A DNA stretch of 64,000 nt, from assembly GCF_900103345.1 (NCBI RefSeq), contig NZ_LT629702.1:3968001-4032000 (forward strand), in the 5' to 3' direction. Each line of letters starts with the position of its first letter. Within the stretch, counting starts at the first letter, position 1. Below the pieces are notes generated by a model. The model did no database searches and had not been told where the DNA came from. It saw only the letters and a list, made by a program, of their open reading frames with translations. A program made the translations under genes and the position numbers. This document shows, in pieces, positions 18,528 through 25,711 of this stretch. This DNA is from Pseudomonas azotoformans. GTDB taxonomy: Bacteria > Pseudomonadota > Gammaproteobacteria > Pseudomonadales > Pseudomonadaceae.

Positions 18528-19202
18528 TTAGAGCGCGTTCAGGTCGGTTGTGTACAGCGAAATGCCCAGCGAAATGCTCAGGCTGATGGTGCCTTCGGCG
18601 TCTTCTTCGACGGAAAACAGCAGGAACTCGCGTCGATCGGTCAGGCCGGTGTCACGGGCATATAGCATCGAGCGGTGCTCGACGCTGTAGGAATCCTCGG
18701 GGTTGATCACGCGCTCGCTCATGGCCACCAGTTCGGTCTGGCCTTCCTCGCTGCCCCATACGCGCGCGTATTCGACGCCGTCGTGAGTGTAGGTCGGCAA
18801 CCCGATCAGGCTCTGCGGCCCCGCCAGCCGGCGCAGTTCGGCTTCGCTGCTGATGGTGACGTAACTGAGGTAGTTGAACAGGATGACGGACTCGACCTGC
18901 CCGGCGATGTCACCCGTGGTGTGCACCTGCAACCAGTAGTCTTCGTCGTTCATGTAGTAGCGCGACAGCCAGGTGGACTGCCCGAGGTCGACGGTGCCAT
19001 TGCTCCAGATTTCCTGGGAACCGGGGATGACCACCGAGGTTTTGCCATCCAGCAACAATTTCAGGGTGCTGTCGAACATCACGCCTTTGCCCGGTGCCAG
19101 ACCCAGCGGCCCAGTGGTGGGCAGGGGGTCGGCGGCGGCGTGGTTCGGTTGTGGGTTCGCGTTCGGGGCCTCGAGCCCCATCAACTGTTTAAACCATCCC
19201 AT
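18528..19202 (-). CDS. yjfK: DUF2491 protein (YjfK family)
   Basis: This 224-residue, mostly soluble protein matches YjfK, with an N-terminus MGWFKQLMGLEAPN and central segments GVMFDSTLKLLLDGKTSVVIPG, given here in part. I chose the ATG at 19202 because AAGGAAATC lies just upstream and the MGWFK start is family-like; an in-frame start at 19250 would reach further into the upstream channel gene. Even so the genes overlap by 14 bases, which suggests translational coupling with the K+ channel. Its function is unknown. Confidence 0.85.
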   Translation of the reverse strand: MGWFKQLMGLEAPNANPQPNHAAADPLPTTGPLGLAPGKGVMFDSTLKLLLDGKTSVVIPGSQEIWSNGTVDLGQSTWLSRYYMNDEDYWLQVHTTGDIAGQVESVILFNYLSYVTISSEAELRRLAGPQSLIGLPTYTHDGVEYARVWGSEEGQTELVAMSERVINPEDSYSVEHRSMLYARDTGLTDRREFLLFSVEEDAEGTISLSISLGISLYTTDLNAL

Positions 19203-20223
19203 TGGAGATTTCCTTGAGGCGGGTGGAGGCGATGTAGAAGAGTTCGCCACCCTCTACGCGCGTGGCGCTGGGCGGGTTGATCGACGGTTGCTGGGCGCCT
19301 TTGGCGCGATAGCCGATGAGGGTGGCGTTGTGGTGCTCTTTCATCCGGGTGTACAGGTCGCCGAAGGTGGCTTCAAAGGCCTCGGGCAATTTCATCAGGT
19401 ATTGGGTGGCGCCCTGCCCCACGCACAGCAGTTCATTGATGACCACCGACGAACCTGGGTCCTGAGAGGCGCGTACCAGCATCTCGATGGCCATGCTTGA
19501 GGTGCATTCCAGGCGCGGCGCGTAGGAGCTGGCGAGTGCGGCAATTTCGCTTTCATTGAAGTGCGCGACCACATGCCCCACAGGGTTGAGTTGATTCACC
19601 GCCAGCACCGTGGCCAACGTCAGGTCGTCAGACGGGGTTCGCACCAGTACACGCTCGGCACCGGGCACACCGGCACGCAGCAATAACGCAGTGGAAGACA
19701 GGCTGTCACCGCGGACAAATGCCGCTTTGCCCGGCATCGGGTTTTCGTCGAGGGCGCAGTCGCAGATGACGATCAGGTTGTCGTTCGAGGTTTCGTCCTG
19801 CAGCAGCAACTTGATCACCCGTTCACTGGATTCGCCTTCCCAGCCAATCAGCACGGTATGCCCGACCTTGCCGGTGAAATCGCCTTTGCCCTTCATGCCT
19901 TTTCTCCATGCATCGATGACGCTGCTGGTGGTTTTGCCGATGGCTGCGGTCAGCAGCGCAATGCCGCCGAGCATGATCCAGGCAGCCACGAAAACCCGCC
20001 CGGCGGAAGTCTGCGGTGCAAGATCGCCATAGCCGACGGTCAGCGTGGTGGTGAGATAGAAGTAAACAAACGTGGCGAAGGCGGTGAGGTGCTGTTCGCC
20101 CAGCACCACCAGGCCCAGATAAGCCGTGCTCAGGTGTACGCCCAAGGCGATGACCAGGCCCGCCCAGCCGAAGCGGTGAAACAGGGACGAGGCGTACCTG
20201 CGCAACAACAGAAAAATCGACAT
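19189..20223 (-). CDS. Two-TM potassium channel with cytosolic TrkA-N/RCK-like domain
   Basis: This 344-residue protein has two transmembrane helices flanking a pore loop. The canonical K+ selectivity filter TVGYGD is near residue 62 in YLTTTLTVGYGDLAPQTSAG. A cytosolic Rossmann-like regulatory part runs from about residue 118 (GHTVLIGWEGESSERVIKLL) to residue 260, followed by a C-terminal RCK-type extension. Ligand identity cannot be read from sequence. It is embedded in an operon of PspA-type envelope stress genes, with 14 bases of overlap with yjfK. Loss or control of K+ conductance could help restore membrane potential after damage; that is inference from context. Confidence 0.9.
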   Translation of the reverse strand: MSIFLLLRRYASSLFHRFGWAGLVIALGVHLSTAYLGLVVLGEQHLTAFATFVYFYLTTTLTVGYGDLAPQTSAGRVFVAAWIMLGGIALLTAAIGKTTSSVIDAWRKGMKGKGDFTGKVGHTVLIGWEGESSERVIKLLLQDETSNDNLIVICDCALDENPMPGKAAFVRGDSLSSTALLLRAGVPGAERVLVRTPSDDLTLATVLAVNQLNPVGHVVAHFNESEIAALASSYAPRLECTSSMAIEMLVRASQDPGSSVVINELLCVGQGATQYLMKLPEAFEATFGDLYTRMKEHHNATLIGYRAKGAQQPSINPPSATRVEGGELFYIASTRLKEISNGMV

Positions 20224-20275
20224 TCTTGCCCCTGATTCCCTGGGTACTTGTCATCGCCTGGAGGCGCAAGTGCGT

Positions 20276-20836
20276 TCAGCCGGCATTAAACCTGCTGCGC
20301 GGCGTAGAGAGAAGTACCTTGGCTGCAATAAATCCGGCGAATGCACCAAACAAATGCCCCTCAAATGAAACGCCCTGGCGAGGCAGAAAGCCAAGGACCA
20401 GTCCGCCATACAGCACCGCCACCACAGCGGCCGTTGTCAGGTTGCTCCAGCTCCGACGGAACCAGGCGCGCGACAACAGGTAGGCCCACAGACCGAAGAC
20501 CCAACCGCTGGCCCCCACGTGCACGCCCGCAAAACCGAACAGCCAGACCAGCGAGCCGCCCAGCAGGATGATGATCGCGCTGACGGTCACAAATCGATTG
20601 AGCCCTTCGATAATGACCAGCGTGCCCAGGATCAAAAAAGCAATCAGGTTCGCGCTGAGGTGCGCAAACGACCCGTGCAAAAACGGTGAGGCGAGGATGC
20701 CGAACAGCCCCTGCAGCGTTCTCGGGACCAGGCCGAATGCCATGAGGCTGTAACCGGTCGCGACATTGACCAGTTGCAACACGACCATGAACAGCGCCAG
20801 GCCTGCGATTGTCTTGAAACCCTTCAGGGCATCCAT
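20276..20836 (-). CDS. Rhomboid intramembrane serine protease
   Basis: This 186-residue protein has about six hydrophobic helices and the full set of rhomboid catalytic features: His-x4-His-x3-Asn (HGSFAHLSANL, residues 54-64), GASG with the nucleophile at Ser110, and the general base His161 in FEGHLFGAFAG. It should cleave membrane-anchored substrates within the bilayer. Gene order places it between pspA/yjfJ and the K+ channel in one minus-strand operon, with gaps of 55 and 52 bases. The nearest plausible substrates are the other membrane proteins of the operon; this is untested. Confidence 0.88.
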   Translation of the reverse strand: MDALKGFKTIAGLALFMVVLQLVNVATGYSLMAFGLVPRTLQGLFGILASPFLHGSFAHLSANLIAFLILGTLVIIEGLNRFVTVSAIIILLGGSLVWLFGFAGVHVGASGWVFGLWAYLLSRAWFRRSWSNLTTAAVVAVLYGGLVLGFLPRQGVSFEGHLFGAFAGFIAAKVLLSTPRSRFNAG

Positions 20837-20891
20837 CCTGACCTCGACATAAGAAGAAGGGCAGACACTGCCCTTCCTGCACCGCCGTTAC

Positions 20892-21590
20892 TTACTCGGC
20901 CGACTTTTGCTTCAGCCGTTCCAGAATCGCATTGGCGCTGCCTTCGTTCGGCGTGATGCCGGCTTCGCGCAGCTTGCGTTCCAGGTCGGTACCGGTCGAC
21001 GCTTCGGCCAGTTCGTCCTGGGCTTGCAGTTCAGCGGCACGTTGCTGCTGCTTGGCCTGCAGACGATTCAGCGTACCGACGGCGGTCTCCAGCTTGCCGT
21101 TGGCCCCACCGCTGGCGATGGAGGCGCTGACCTGAGCCTTCTGCACGCTTTCACGCGCCTTGGCCATGTCCACTTGCTGGCGCAGGCTTTTGATGCGGCT
21201 TTCGGCCTTGGTGATGTCCTTGCGCATGCTGTCCGCGTAGGCGCCGAACTCGGTGGCCTGCTTGTGCTCGGCGTCCCGCTCGCTGGTCAGGGTCGAAATG
21301 GCTTCGGCCACTTCCAGGGCGAGGTCTTCACGATTGGCCTGCAGGGCGGCCATCGCCTTGGACTCCAGGTCCTTGATCTTGGCGTCGTACTCGCCGACGC
21401 GATCCGTCGCCAGCTTGTGCTTGGCCATGATGCTGACCAGCTCACGCTTGGCATTGGCCAGCGCGGTGTCTGCATCGCGAATTTCCTGATCGAGAATGCG
21501 CAGGGCCTGCTGGTCGACGATTGATTCGCCGACTTCGCTGGCACCGCCACGCAGCGCGGTGAACAGTTTGCTCCAGATGGATTGAGTCAT
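20892..21590 (-). CDS. yjfJ: PspA/IM30 family protein (YjfJ)
   Basis: This 232-residue protein is almost entirely alpha-helical coiled coil from about residue 25 to 190, typical of the PspA/Vipp1 (bacterial ESCRT-III-like) family that binds and protects stressed membranes. The N-terminus MTQSIWSKLFTALRGGASEV can form the membrane-binding amphipathic helix. The C-terminal region (ATGTDLERKLREAGI onward) is a shorter extra helix as in YjfJ. It is second in the yjf-like operon, 17 bases after yjfI. No PspF, PspB or PspC gene is seen nearby, so control differs from the classical psp system. Confidence 0.9.
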   Translation of the reverse strand: MTQSIWSKLFTALRGGASEVGESIVDQQALRILDQEIRDADTALANAKRELVSIMAKHKLATDRVGEYDAKIKDLESKAMAALQANREDLALEVAEAISTLTSERDAEHKQATEFGAYADSMRKDITKAESRIKSLRQQVDMAKARESVQKAQVSASIASGGANGKLETAVGTLNRLQAKQQQRAAELQAQDELAEASTGTDLERKLREAGITPNEGSANAILERLKQKSAE

Positions 21591-21607
21591 TGGATACTCC
21601 CGAATGC

Positions 21608-22297
21608 TTAATTGAAGAAACGTTCAAAGGCTTCGCTGGCGCGTTGCACGTTGTCGACCAGGGTTTTCACCTCGGTCACGATGTTGGTCAGGCTGGAGTC
21701 GGAGCTCAATGCGCCGAACATGTTGTAGACCACCTGCCCGTTCGGCATGGACTCGATACCGATGGAGGACAGCGGGAACATTTCCCGGCTGCGCAACACC
21801 GCGTCATTGAATTTCGCGACATCGTTGATGGACTCCACATCGACCAGCACCGTGTCGACGATGATCTGCTCGCCCACTACCGCGATGTAAATCGGCAAGC
21901 CGCCGAAGTCGTTCATCTCCAGCTTGATGCTCGACTCGGAACCTTGAACCAGAGAAAGCGTAATGTCGTTGGAGACCACTTCGTCCAAAGCCTGAAGCGC
22001 CGTGAAGAGGCGGTCGATATTCCAGTTGTTACCTGCGCTCATGAAATTCTCCGACATGAATGAGCCAGCCAGGATCGGCTGGCGAAGCTGTTTCTCCATC
22101 TGCTTGAGCAGGCTTCGGTTTTCGGGAAGCACCCAAGTCTCGTGTTTCACATAGCCGGCGGCCGCCAGGCCCGCGCGCATCTGCTTCATGTAAAAGCTCG
22201 ATGGTTTTTTCGCGGACGGCTTCAAGCGCTCTCCCTGAAGGCTGGCTGAATCGGTATCGGGCCCTGTTGGCGGGCTCGATGGAGAGCTGCTTTTCAT
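21608..22297 (-). CDS. yjfI: YjfI-like DUF2170 protein with N-terminal MazE/RHH-like segment
   Basis: This 229-residue protein is longer than E. coli YjfI (about 133). Residues about 92-225 (NWNIDRLFTALQALDEVVSN onward) fit DUF2170. Residues 1-30 are a Ser/Pro-rich disordered lead. Residues 32-72, with AAGYVKHETWVLPENR, resemble the short MazE-like antitoxin or DUF3018 pattern (AAGLRPVQIWVPDTR), which is thought to bind DNA. It is the first gene of the operon, and two identical palindromes flank its promoter just upstream. This raises the possibility that it is an autoregulator. The start ATG at 22297 follows an AGGT sequence. Confidence 0.82.
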   Translation of the reverse strand: MKSSSPSSPPTGPDTDSASLQGERLKPSAKKPSSFYMKQMRAGLAAAGYVKHETWVLPENRSLLKQMEKQLRQPILAGSFMSENFMSAGNNWNIDRLFTALQALDEVVSNDITLSLVQGSESSIKLEMNDFGGLPIYIAVVGEQIIVDTVLVDVESINDVAKFNDAVLRSREMFPLSSIGIESMPNGQVVYNMFGALSSDSSLTNIVTEVKTLVDNVQRASEAFERFFN

Positions 22298-22320
22298 GGT
22301 GCTGACCTCGTTGTGAAAAA

Positions 22321-22332
22321 CTCACGCGTGAG
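22321..22332. promoter_or_regulatory. Operator-like palindrome 1 (CTCACGCGTGAG)
   Basis: This perfect 12-bp palindrome lies 24 bases upstream of the yjfI start codon and covers the expected transcription start, just downstream of the -10 element. An identical copy lies at 22367-22378. The position is typical of a repressor operator. The cognate protein is not known. Confidence 0.75.
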
Positions 22333-22334
22333 AA

Positions 22335-22363
22335 AATCTACAGGCTATTTTCGCGCTTCTCAA
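22335..22363 (-). promoter_or_regulatory. Sigma-70-type promoter of the yjf-like operon
   Basis: On the minus strand TTGAGA (22363-22358) and TAGATT (22340-22335) are separated by exactly 17 bases, a good sigma-70 match. The promoter fits entirely between the two CTCACGCGTGAG palindromes. Confidence 0.68.
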
Positions 22364-22366
22364 TAG

Positions 22367-22378
22367 CTCACGCGTGAG
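22367..22378. promoter_or_regulatory. Operator-like palindrome 2 (CTCACGCGTGAG)
   Basis: The second exact copy of the 12-bp palindrome lies three bases upstream of the -35 element. Centre-to-centre distance to copy 1 is 46 bases. The two copies could be bound cooperatively and occlude RNA polymerase. Confidence 0.75.
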
Positions 22379-22430
22379 ATTTTTTTCCTTACATTTTCCT
22401 GTCACAAAAAGGACCCGGCTTCTTGCTCAA

Positions 22431-22444
22431 GAGACAATTGTCTC
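22431..22444. promoter_or_regulatory. Operator-like palindrome upstream of ycaC
   Basis: GAGACAATTGTCTC is a perfect 14-bp palindrome. A TTGACG (-35-like) follows at 22452, about 100 bases before the ycaC start. It differs from the yjf palindrome, so the divergent genes probably have separate control. The regulator is unknown. Confidence 0.5.
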
Positions 22445-22559
22445 CTTTGAGTTGACGGTATTACCTATCCCAGCCGATTTATCCCCCGCAGCCCACCCAT
22501 TAATCTGTGCCCATGTTGAACGCAACGCCCAACCAACCCAAACAAAAAAGGATTCAACC

Positions 22560-23192
22560 ATGAGCACTGCAACCTACAACCGCCTCAACAAAGACGACGC
22601 CGTAGTCCTGCTGGTCGACCACCAGACCGGCCTGATCTCCCTGGTGCAGGACTTCTCGCCCAACGAGTTCAAGAACAACGTGCTCGCCCTGGCTGACCTG
22701 GCCAAGTTCTTCAACCTGCCGACCATCCTCACCACCAGCTTCGAACAAGGCCCCAACGGCCCGCTGGTGCCGGAGCTGAAAGAGATGTTCCCGGACGCGC
22801 CGTACATCGCCCGCCCTGGCCAGATCAATGCGTGGGACAACGAAGACTTCGTCAAGGCAATCAAGGCCACCGGCCGCAAGCAGATCATCATTGCCGGTGT
22901 GGTCACCGATGTGTGCGTAGCGTTCCCGACCTTGTCGGCGCTGGCGGAAGGGTTTGATGTGTTCGTGGTGACCGATGCCTCGGGCACGTTCAACACCACG
23001 GTGCAACAAGCGGCGTGGAGCCGGATGACCCAGGCCGGAGCACAGATGATGAACTGGTTCTCGGTGGCCTGTGAGCTGCACCGCGACTGGCGCAACGATA
23101 TCGAAGGCCTGGGGAACCTGTTGTCCCAGCGCATTCCTAACTATCGCAATTTGATGAATGGTTATGCGGCGCTGACGGCTCATCAGAAGTAA
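22560..23192 (+). CDS. ycaC: YcaC-type cysteine hydrolase (isochorismatase superfamily)
   Basis: This 210-residue cytosolic protein is very close to E. coli YcaC along its length. The proposed catalytic residues are present: Asp20 in VVLLVDHQTGL, Arg85 in YIARPGQ (in place of the Lys of other family members, as in YcaC) and Cys119 in GVVTDVCVAFP. Its substrate is unknown; related enzymes hydrolyse amides or vinyl ethers. The ATG at 22560 follows AAGGA. A candidate operator (22431-22444) and a terminator (23212-23237) bracket it as a single-gene unit. Confidence 0.92.
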   Translation: MSTATYNRLNKDDAVVLLVDHQTGLISLVQDFSPNEFKNNVLALADLAKFFNLPTILTTSFEQGPNGPLVPELKEMFPDAPYIARPGQINAWDNEDFVKAIKATGRKQIIIAGVVTDVCVAFPTLSALAEGFDVFVVTDASGTFNTTVQQAAWSRMTQAGAQMMNWFSVACELHRDWRNDIEGLGNLLSQRIPNYRNLMNGYAALTAHQK

Positions 23193-23211
23193 ATCAACTG
23201 AACCTCGCCAT

Positions 23212-23237
23212 AAGCCTGCTCTGAAAAGCAGGCTTTT
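23212..23237 (+). terminator. Intrinsic terminator of ycaC
   Basis: A 9-bp stem (AAGCCTGCT, loop CTGAAA, AGCAGGCTT) is followed by TT and a T-rich stretch, 19 bases after the stop. Confidence 0.9.
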
Positions 23238-23389
23238 GTTGCTGTGCGCAGGCCACAGGTTACTTACCGCCAGTTCTACCTGAAGGCCTTGAAAAGGTTG
23301 ACTCTTAAAACGGTACCCCGACCAACATTTGTTGACTCTCCCCTATACGGCAACCCCTACCCTGAAACGCCCTGTTCAGGACCTCACCC

Positions 23390-24034
23390 ATGCCAACGCA
23401 CATCCTGATTATTCTCGGCCATCCATCCGCAAACAGCTTTTGCTCTGCCCTGGCCGACACCTACACCCACGCTGCAAAAACCGCAGGCCATGAAGTGCGT
23501 GTCCTGCGCTTGGGCGACCTGGCTTTCGACCCCGTCCTGCACCATGGCTACAGCCAGATCCAACCGCTGGAACCCGACTTGCTCAGTGCCCAATCCGACA
23601 TCCTCTGGGCCACCCACCTGACATTCGTTTTCCCAATCTGGTGGGGCGGCATCCCTGCCTTGATGAAGGGCTTTATCGACCGCGTTTTCCTACCCGGTTT
23701 TGCCTTCAAGTACCAAACAGGCAAGGCGTTTCCCGACAAACTCCTGAGTGGCCGGACCGCTCACCTGTTGGCGACCCTGGACACGCCGCCGTGGTATTAC
23801 CGCTGGTTCTACCGCATGCCCGGCATCCACCAGATGCGCAAGACCGCGCTGGGCCTGTGTGGGGTCGAGACGACCAAGACGTTGCTGTTGGGGCCGGTGT
23901 TGGGCTCTACTGCCGCGCAGCGGGACCGGTGGCTGGAACAGGCCGGCGCTTTAATCGGAAAAGGGAGTTTTCATGTACATCGGCAAAGCCGCGCAGTTGT
24001 CCGGCACGACCATCAAGGCGATTCGTCATTATGA
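23390..24034 (+). CDS. NAD(P)H quinone reductase (flavodoxin-like fold)
   Basis: This 214-residue protein matches the NQO1/KefF/MdaB type of flavoprotein. It starts MPTHILIILGHPSANSFC, has the flavin/quinone site FPIWWGGIPALMKGFIDRVF near residue 85, and GFAFKYQTGKAF. It should reduce quinones by two electrons with NAD(P)H. The last 20 or so residues (after GKG) run 62 bases into the start of the following merR gene and look unlike the family, with many Arg and His. This may be a recent frameshift that replaced the original stop. The neighbour regulator likely controls it in response to redox-active compounds. Confidence 0.82.
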   Translation: MPTHILIILGHPSANSFCSALADTYTHAAKTAGHEVRVLRLGDLAFDPVLHHGYSQIQPLEPDLLSAQSDILWATHLTFVFPIWWGGIPALMKGFIDRVFLPGFAFKYQTGKAFPDKLLSGRTAHLLATLDTPPWYYRWFYRMPGIHQMRKTALGLCGVETTKTLLLGPVLGSTAAQRDRWLEQAGALIGKGSFHVHRQSRAVVRHDHQGDSSL

Positions 24035-24350
24035 AGCGATCGGGCTTCTGCCCGCGCCGCAGCGCCAAGGCCAGTACCGGGTCTATTCGGAGCAGAGCGT
24101 GGAGTTGCTGATGTTCATCAAGTGCGCACAGCAGTTGGGGTTCAAGCTCAAGGAGTTGCAGGAAATCCTTCAAGGCCATGCAGGTGGTGAATTGCCTTGG
24201 GATCGGGCGGATCAGGCCATCGCGGGCAAAAAACAGGAACTAGTCCTGAAAATTGCCAGGTTGCAGGAAATGCATGTGGGATTGCAGGCTTTTGAAACAC
24301 AGCTAAAAACAGCACAAGGACAGTGTTCCTCAATGGCGCAAAGTTCCTGA
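23973..24350 (+). CDS. MerR-family transcriptional regulator
   Basis: This 125-residue protein begins MYIGKAAQLSGTTIKAIRHYEAIGLLP, the classic MerR winged helix-turn-helix, followed by FIKCAQQLGFKLKELQEIL and a dimerisation helix. The C-terminus is short and carries a single late cysteine (QGQCSSM), so metal or thiol sensing cannot be assigned. The start overlaps the quinone reductase by 62 bases. A perfect 12-bp stem-loop lies just after the stop. Confidence 0.87.
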   Translation: MYIGKAAQLSGTTIKAIRHYEAIGLLPAPQRQGQYRVYSEQSVELLMFIKCAQQLGFKLKELQEILQGHAGGELPWDRADQAIAGKKQELVLKIARLQEMHVGLQAFETQLKTAQGQCSSMAQSS

Positions 24351-24356
24351 CCGGCG

Positions 24357-24387
24357 ATGAGCCGAATAGACCGCTTATTCGGCTCAT
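24357..24387. other. Perfect stem-loop after merR
   Basis: ATGAGCCGAATA (24357-24368) pairs perfectly with TATTCGGCTCAT (24376-24387) across a 7-base loop. No T-run follows, so it is either an imperfect terminator or an RNA-stabilising hairpin. Confidence 0.6.
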
Positions 24388-24474
24388 AGCCCTGAGCATC
24401 CTCCCCGCTCATTTGCCCAGAGTCCCCATGTCTGCTAGTGTCGCGCCGGTTTACCGTCTACCGGAATAGCCGCC

Positions 24475-24717
24475 ATGGCCCGCAAAAAAGTTGCACTCGA
24501 TTTCGAACAATCCCTCGCCGACCTGCAAACCCTGGTCGAGCGGCTGGAGAACGGCGAGTTGTCGCTGGAAGACTCGCTGACGGCGTTTGAGCAAGGCATC
24601 GGCCTGACCCGTGACTGCCAAAGCGCCCTGGCGCAGGCGGAGCAGAAGGTGCAGGTGTTGCTGGAACGTGACGGGGAGTTGGCCGAAGAACCTTTCGATG
24701 CGGAACAGCCCGAATGA
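24475..24717 (+). CDS. xseB: Exodeoxyribonuclease VII small subunit
   Basis: This 80-residue protein has the XseB pattern ([20 protein letters not shown], then [19 protein letters not shown]). It joins XseA in the single-strand exonuclease complex. It overlaps ispA by four bases (ATGA), the conserved xseB-ispA-dxs arrangement of gamma-proteobacteria. XseA is not in this window. Confidence 0.95.
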   Translation: MARKKVALDFEQSLADLQTLVERLENGELSLEDSLTAFEQGIGLTRDCQSALAQAEQKVQVLLERDGELAEEPFDAEQPE

Positions 24718-25601
24718 TCGACGCGTATCAGGCCAGTAGCCAAGCCCGGGTCAATGCGGCGTTGGAACCCTTGTTTGTTGCGCCAAGTCCCGAACTCAAG
24801 CGTCTTTATGAAGCCATGCGCTACAGCGTGATGAATGGTGGCAAGCGCGTGCGTCCGTTGCTGGCCTACGCTGCCTGCGAAGCCTTGGGCGCAAGCGCCG
24901 AACAGGCCAACGGCGCGGCCTGTGCGGTGGAGTTGATCCACGCCTACTCCCTGGTGCATGACGATTTGCCGGCGATGGACGACGACGATCTGCGTCGCGG
25001 CCAGCCCACCACCCACAAAGCCTTCGATGAAGCCTGCGCAATCCTCGCCGGTGACGGCCTGCAAAGCCTGGCGTTCAGCGCACTGCTGGACCCGGCATTG
25101 AGCAGCGTGAATGCCGAGATCCGTTTGCGCATGGTCACCGCCCTGGCCGTGGCGGCAGGCCCGGCCGGCATGGTCGGCGGCCAGGCCATCGACCTCGGCT
25201 CGGTCGGCCAGAAGCTTGATCAACAGGCGCTGGAATACATGCACCGCCACAAGACCGGTGCCCTGATCGAAGCCGCCGTACACCTGGGAGCACTTGCCAG
25301 CGGGCGGGCCGACGCCGCTCAGTTGGCCGCACTGAAGACCTACTCACTGGCCATCGGCCTGGCGTTCCAGGTGCAGGACGACATTCTCGACGTAGAAAGT
25401 GACACCGCCACCCTGGGCAAACGCCAAGGCGCCGATATCGCTCGGGACAAACCGACTTATCCTGCGCTGCTCGGGCTGGAAGCCGCCAAGGCCTATGCCC
25501 TGGAACTGCGCGACCAGGCCCTGGATGCCCTGCGACCTTTCGACGCGGCGGCCGAGCCACTGCGTGACTTGGCGCGGTATATCGTCGAACGTCGGCACTG
25601 A
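24714..25601 (+). CDS. ispA: Farnesyl diphosphate synthase
   Basis: This 295-residue polyprenyl synthase condenses isopentenyl and dimethylallyl diphosphate to farnesyl diphosphate, the precursor of undecaprenyl and quinone side chains. The first aspartate-rich motif is present ([18 protein letters not shown], near residue 82), as is the second ([13 protein letters not shown], near residue 220), along with GGKRVRP near residue 42. Its start overlaps the xseB stop. A GCGGCC hairpin (25607-25623) separates it from dxs. Confidence 0.95.
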   Translation: MIDAYQASSQARVNAALEPLFVAPSPELKRLYEAMRYSVMNGGKRVRPLLAYAACEALGASAEQANGAACAVELIHAYSLVHDDLPAMDDDDLRRGQPTTHKAFDEACAILAGDGLQSLAFSALLDPALSSVNAEIRLRMVTALAVAAGPAGMVGGQAIDLGSVGQKLDQQALEYMHRHKTGALIEAAVHLGALASGRADAAQLAALKTYSLAIGLAFQVQDDILDVESDTATLGKRQGADIARDKPTYPALLGLEAAKAYALELRDQALDALRPFDAAAEPLRDLARYIVERRH

Positions 25602-25711
25602 TAACGGCGGCCTTTAGGGCCGCATATCGGCCAAGTTCGGCGCTCTGCGTGGGCAGTTTGCGATGCTTGAGGTAAACTGCCGCCTCTTCTATACCTATAA
25701 CGATTCGCCTG

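Noticed and set aside
23299..23372. MerR-type promoter with a long spacer before the quinone reductase
   Set aside because: TTGACT occurs twice (near 23299 and 23331) with weak -10 candidates at 19-20 bases, but no convincing dyad was found between the elements.
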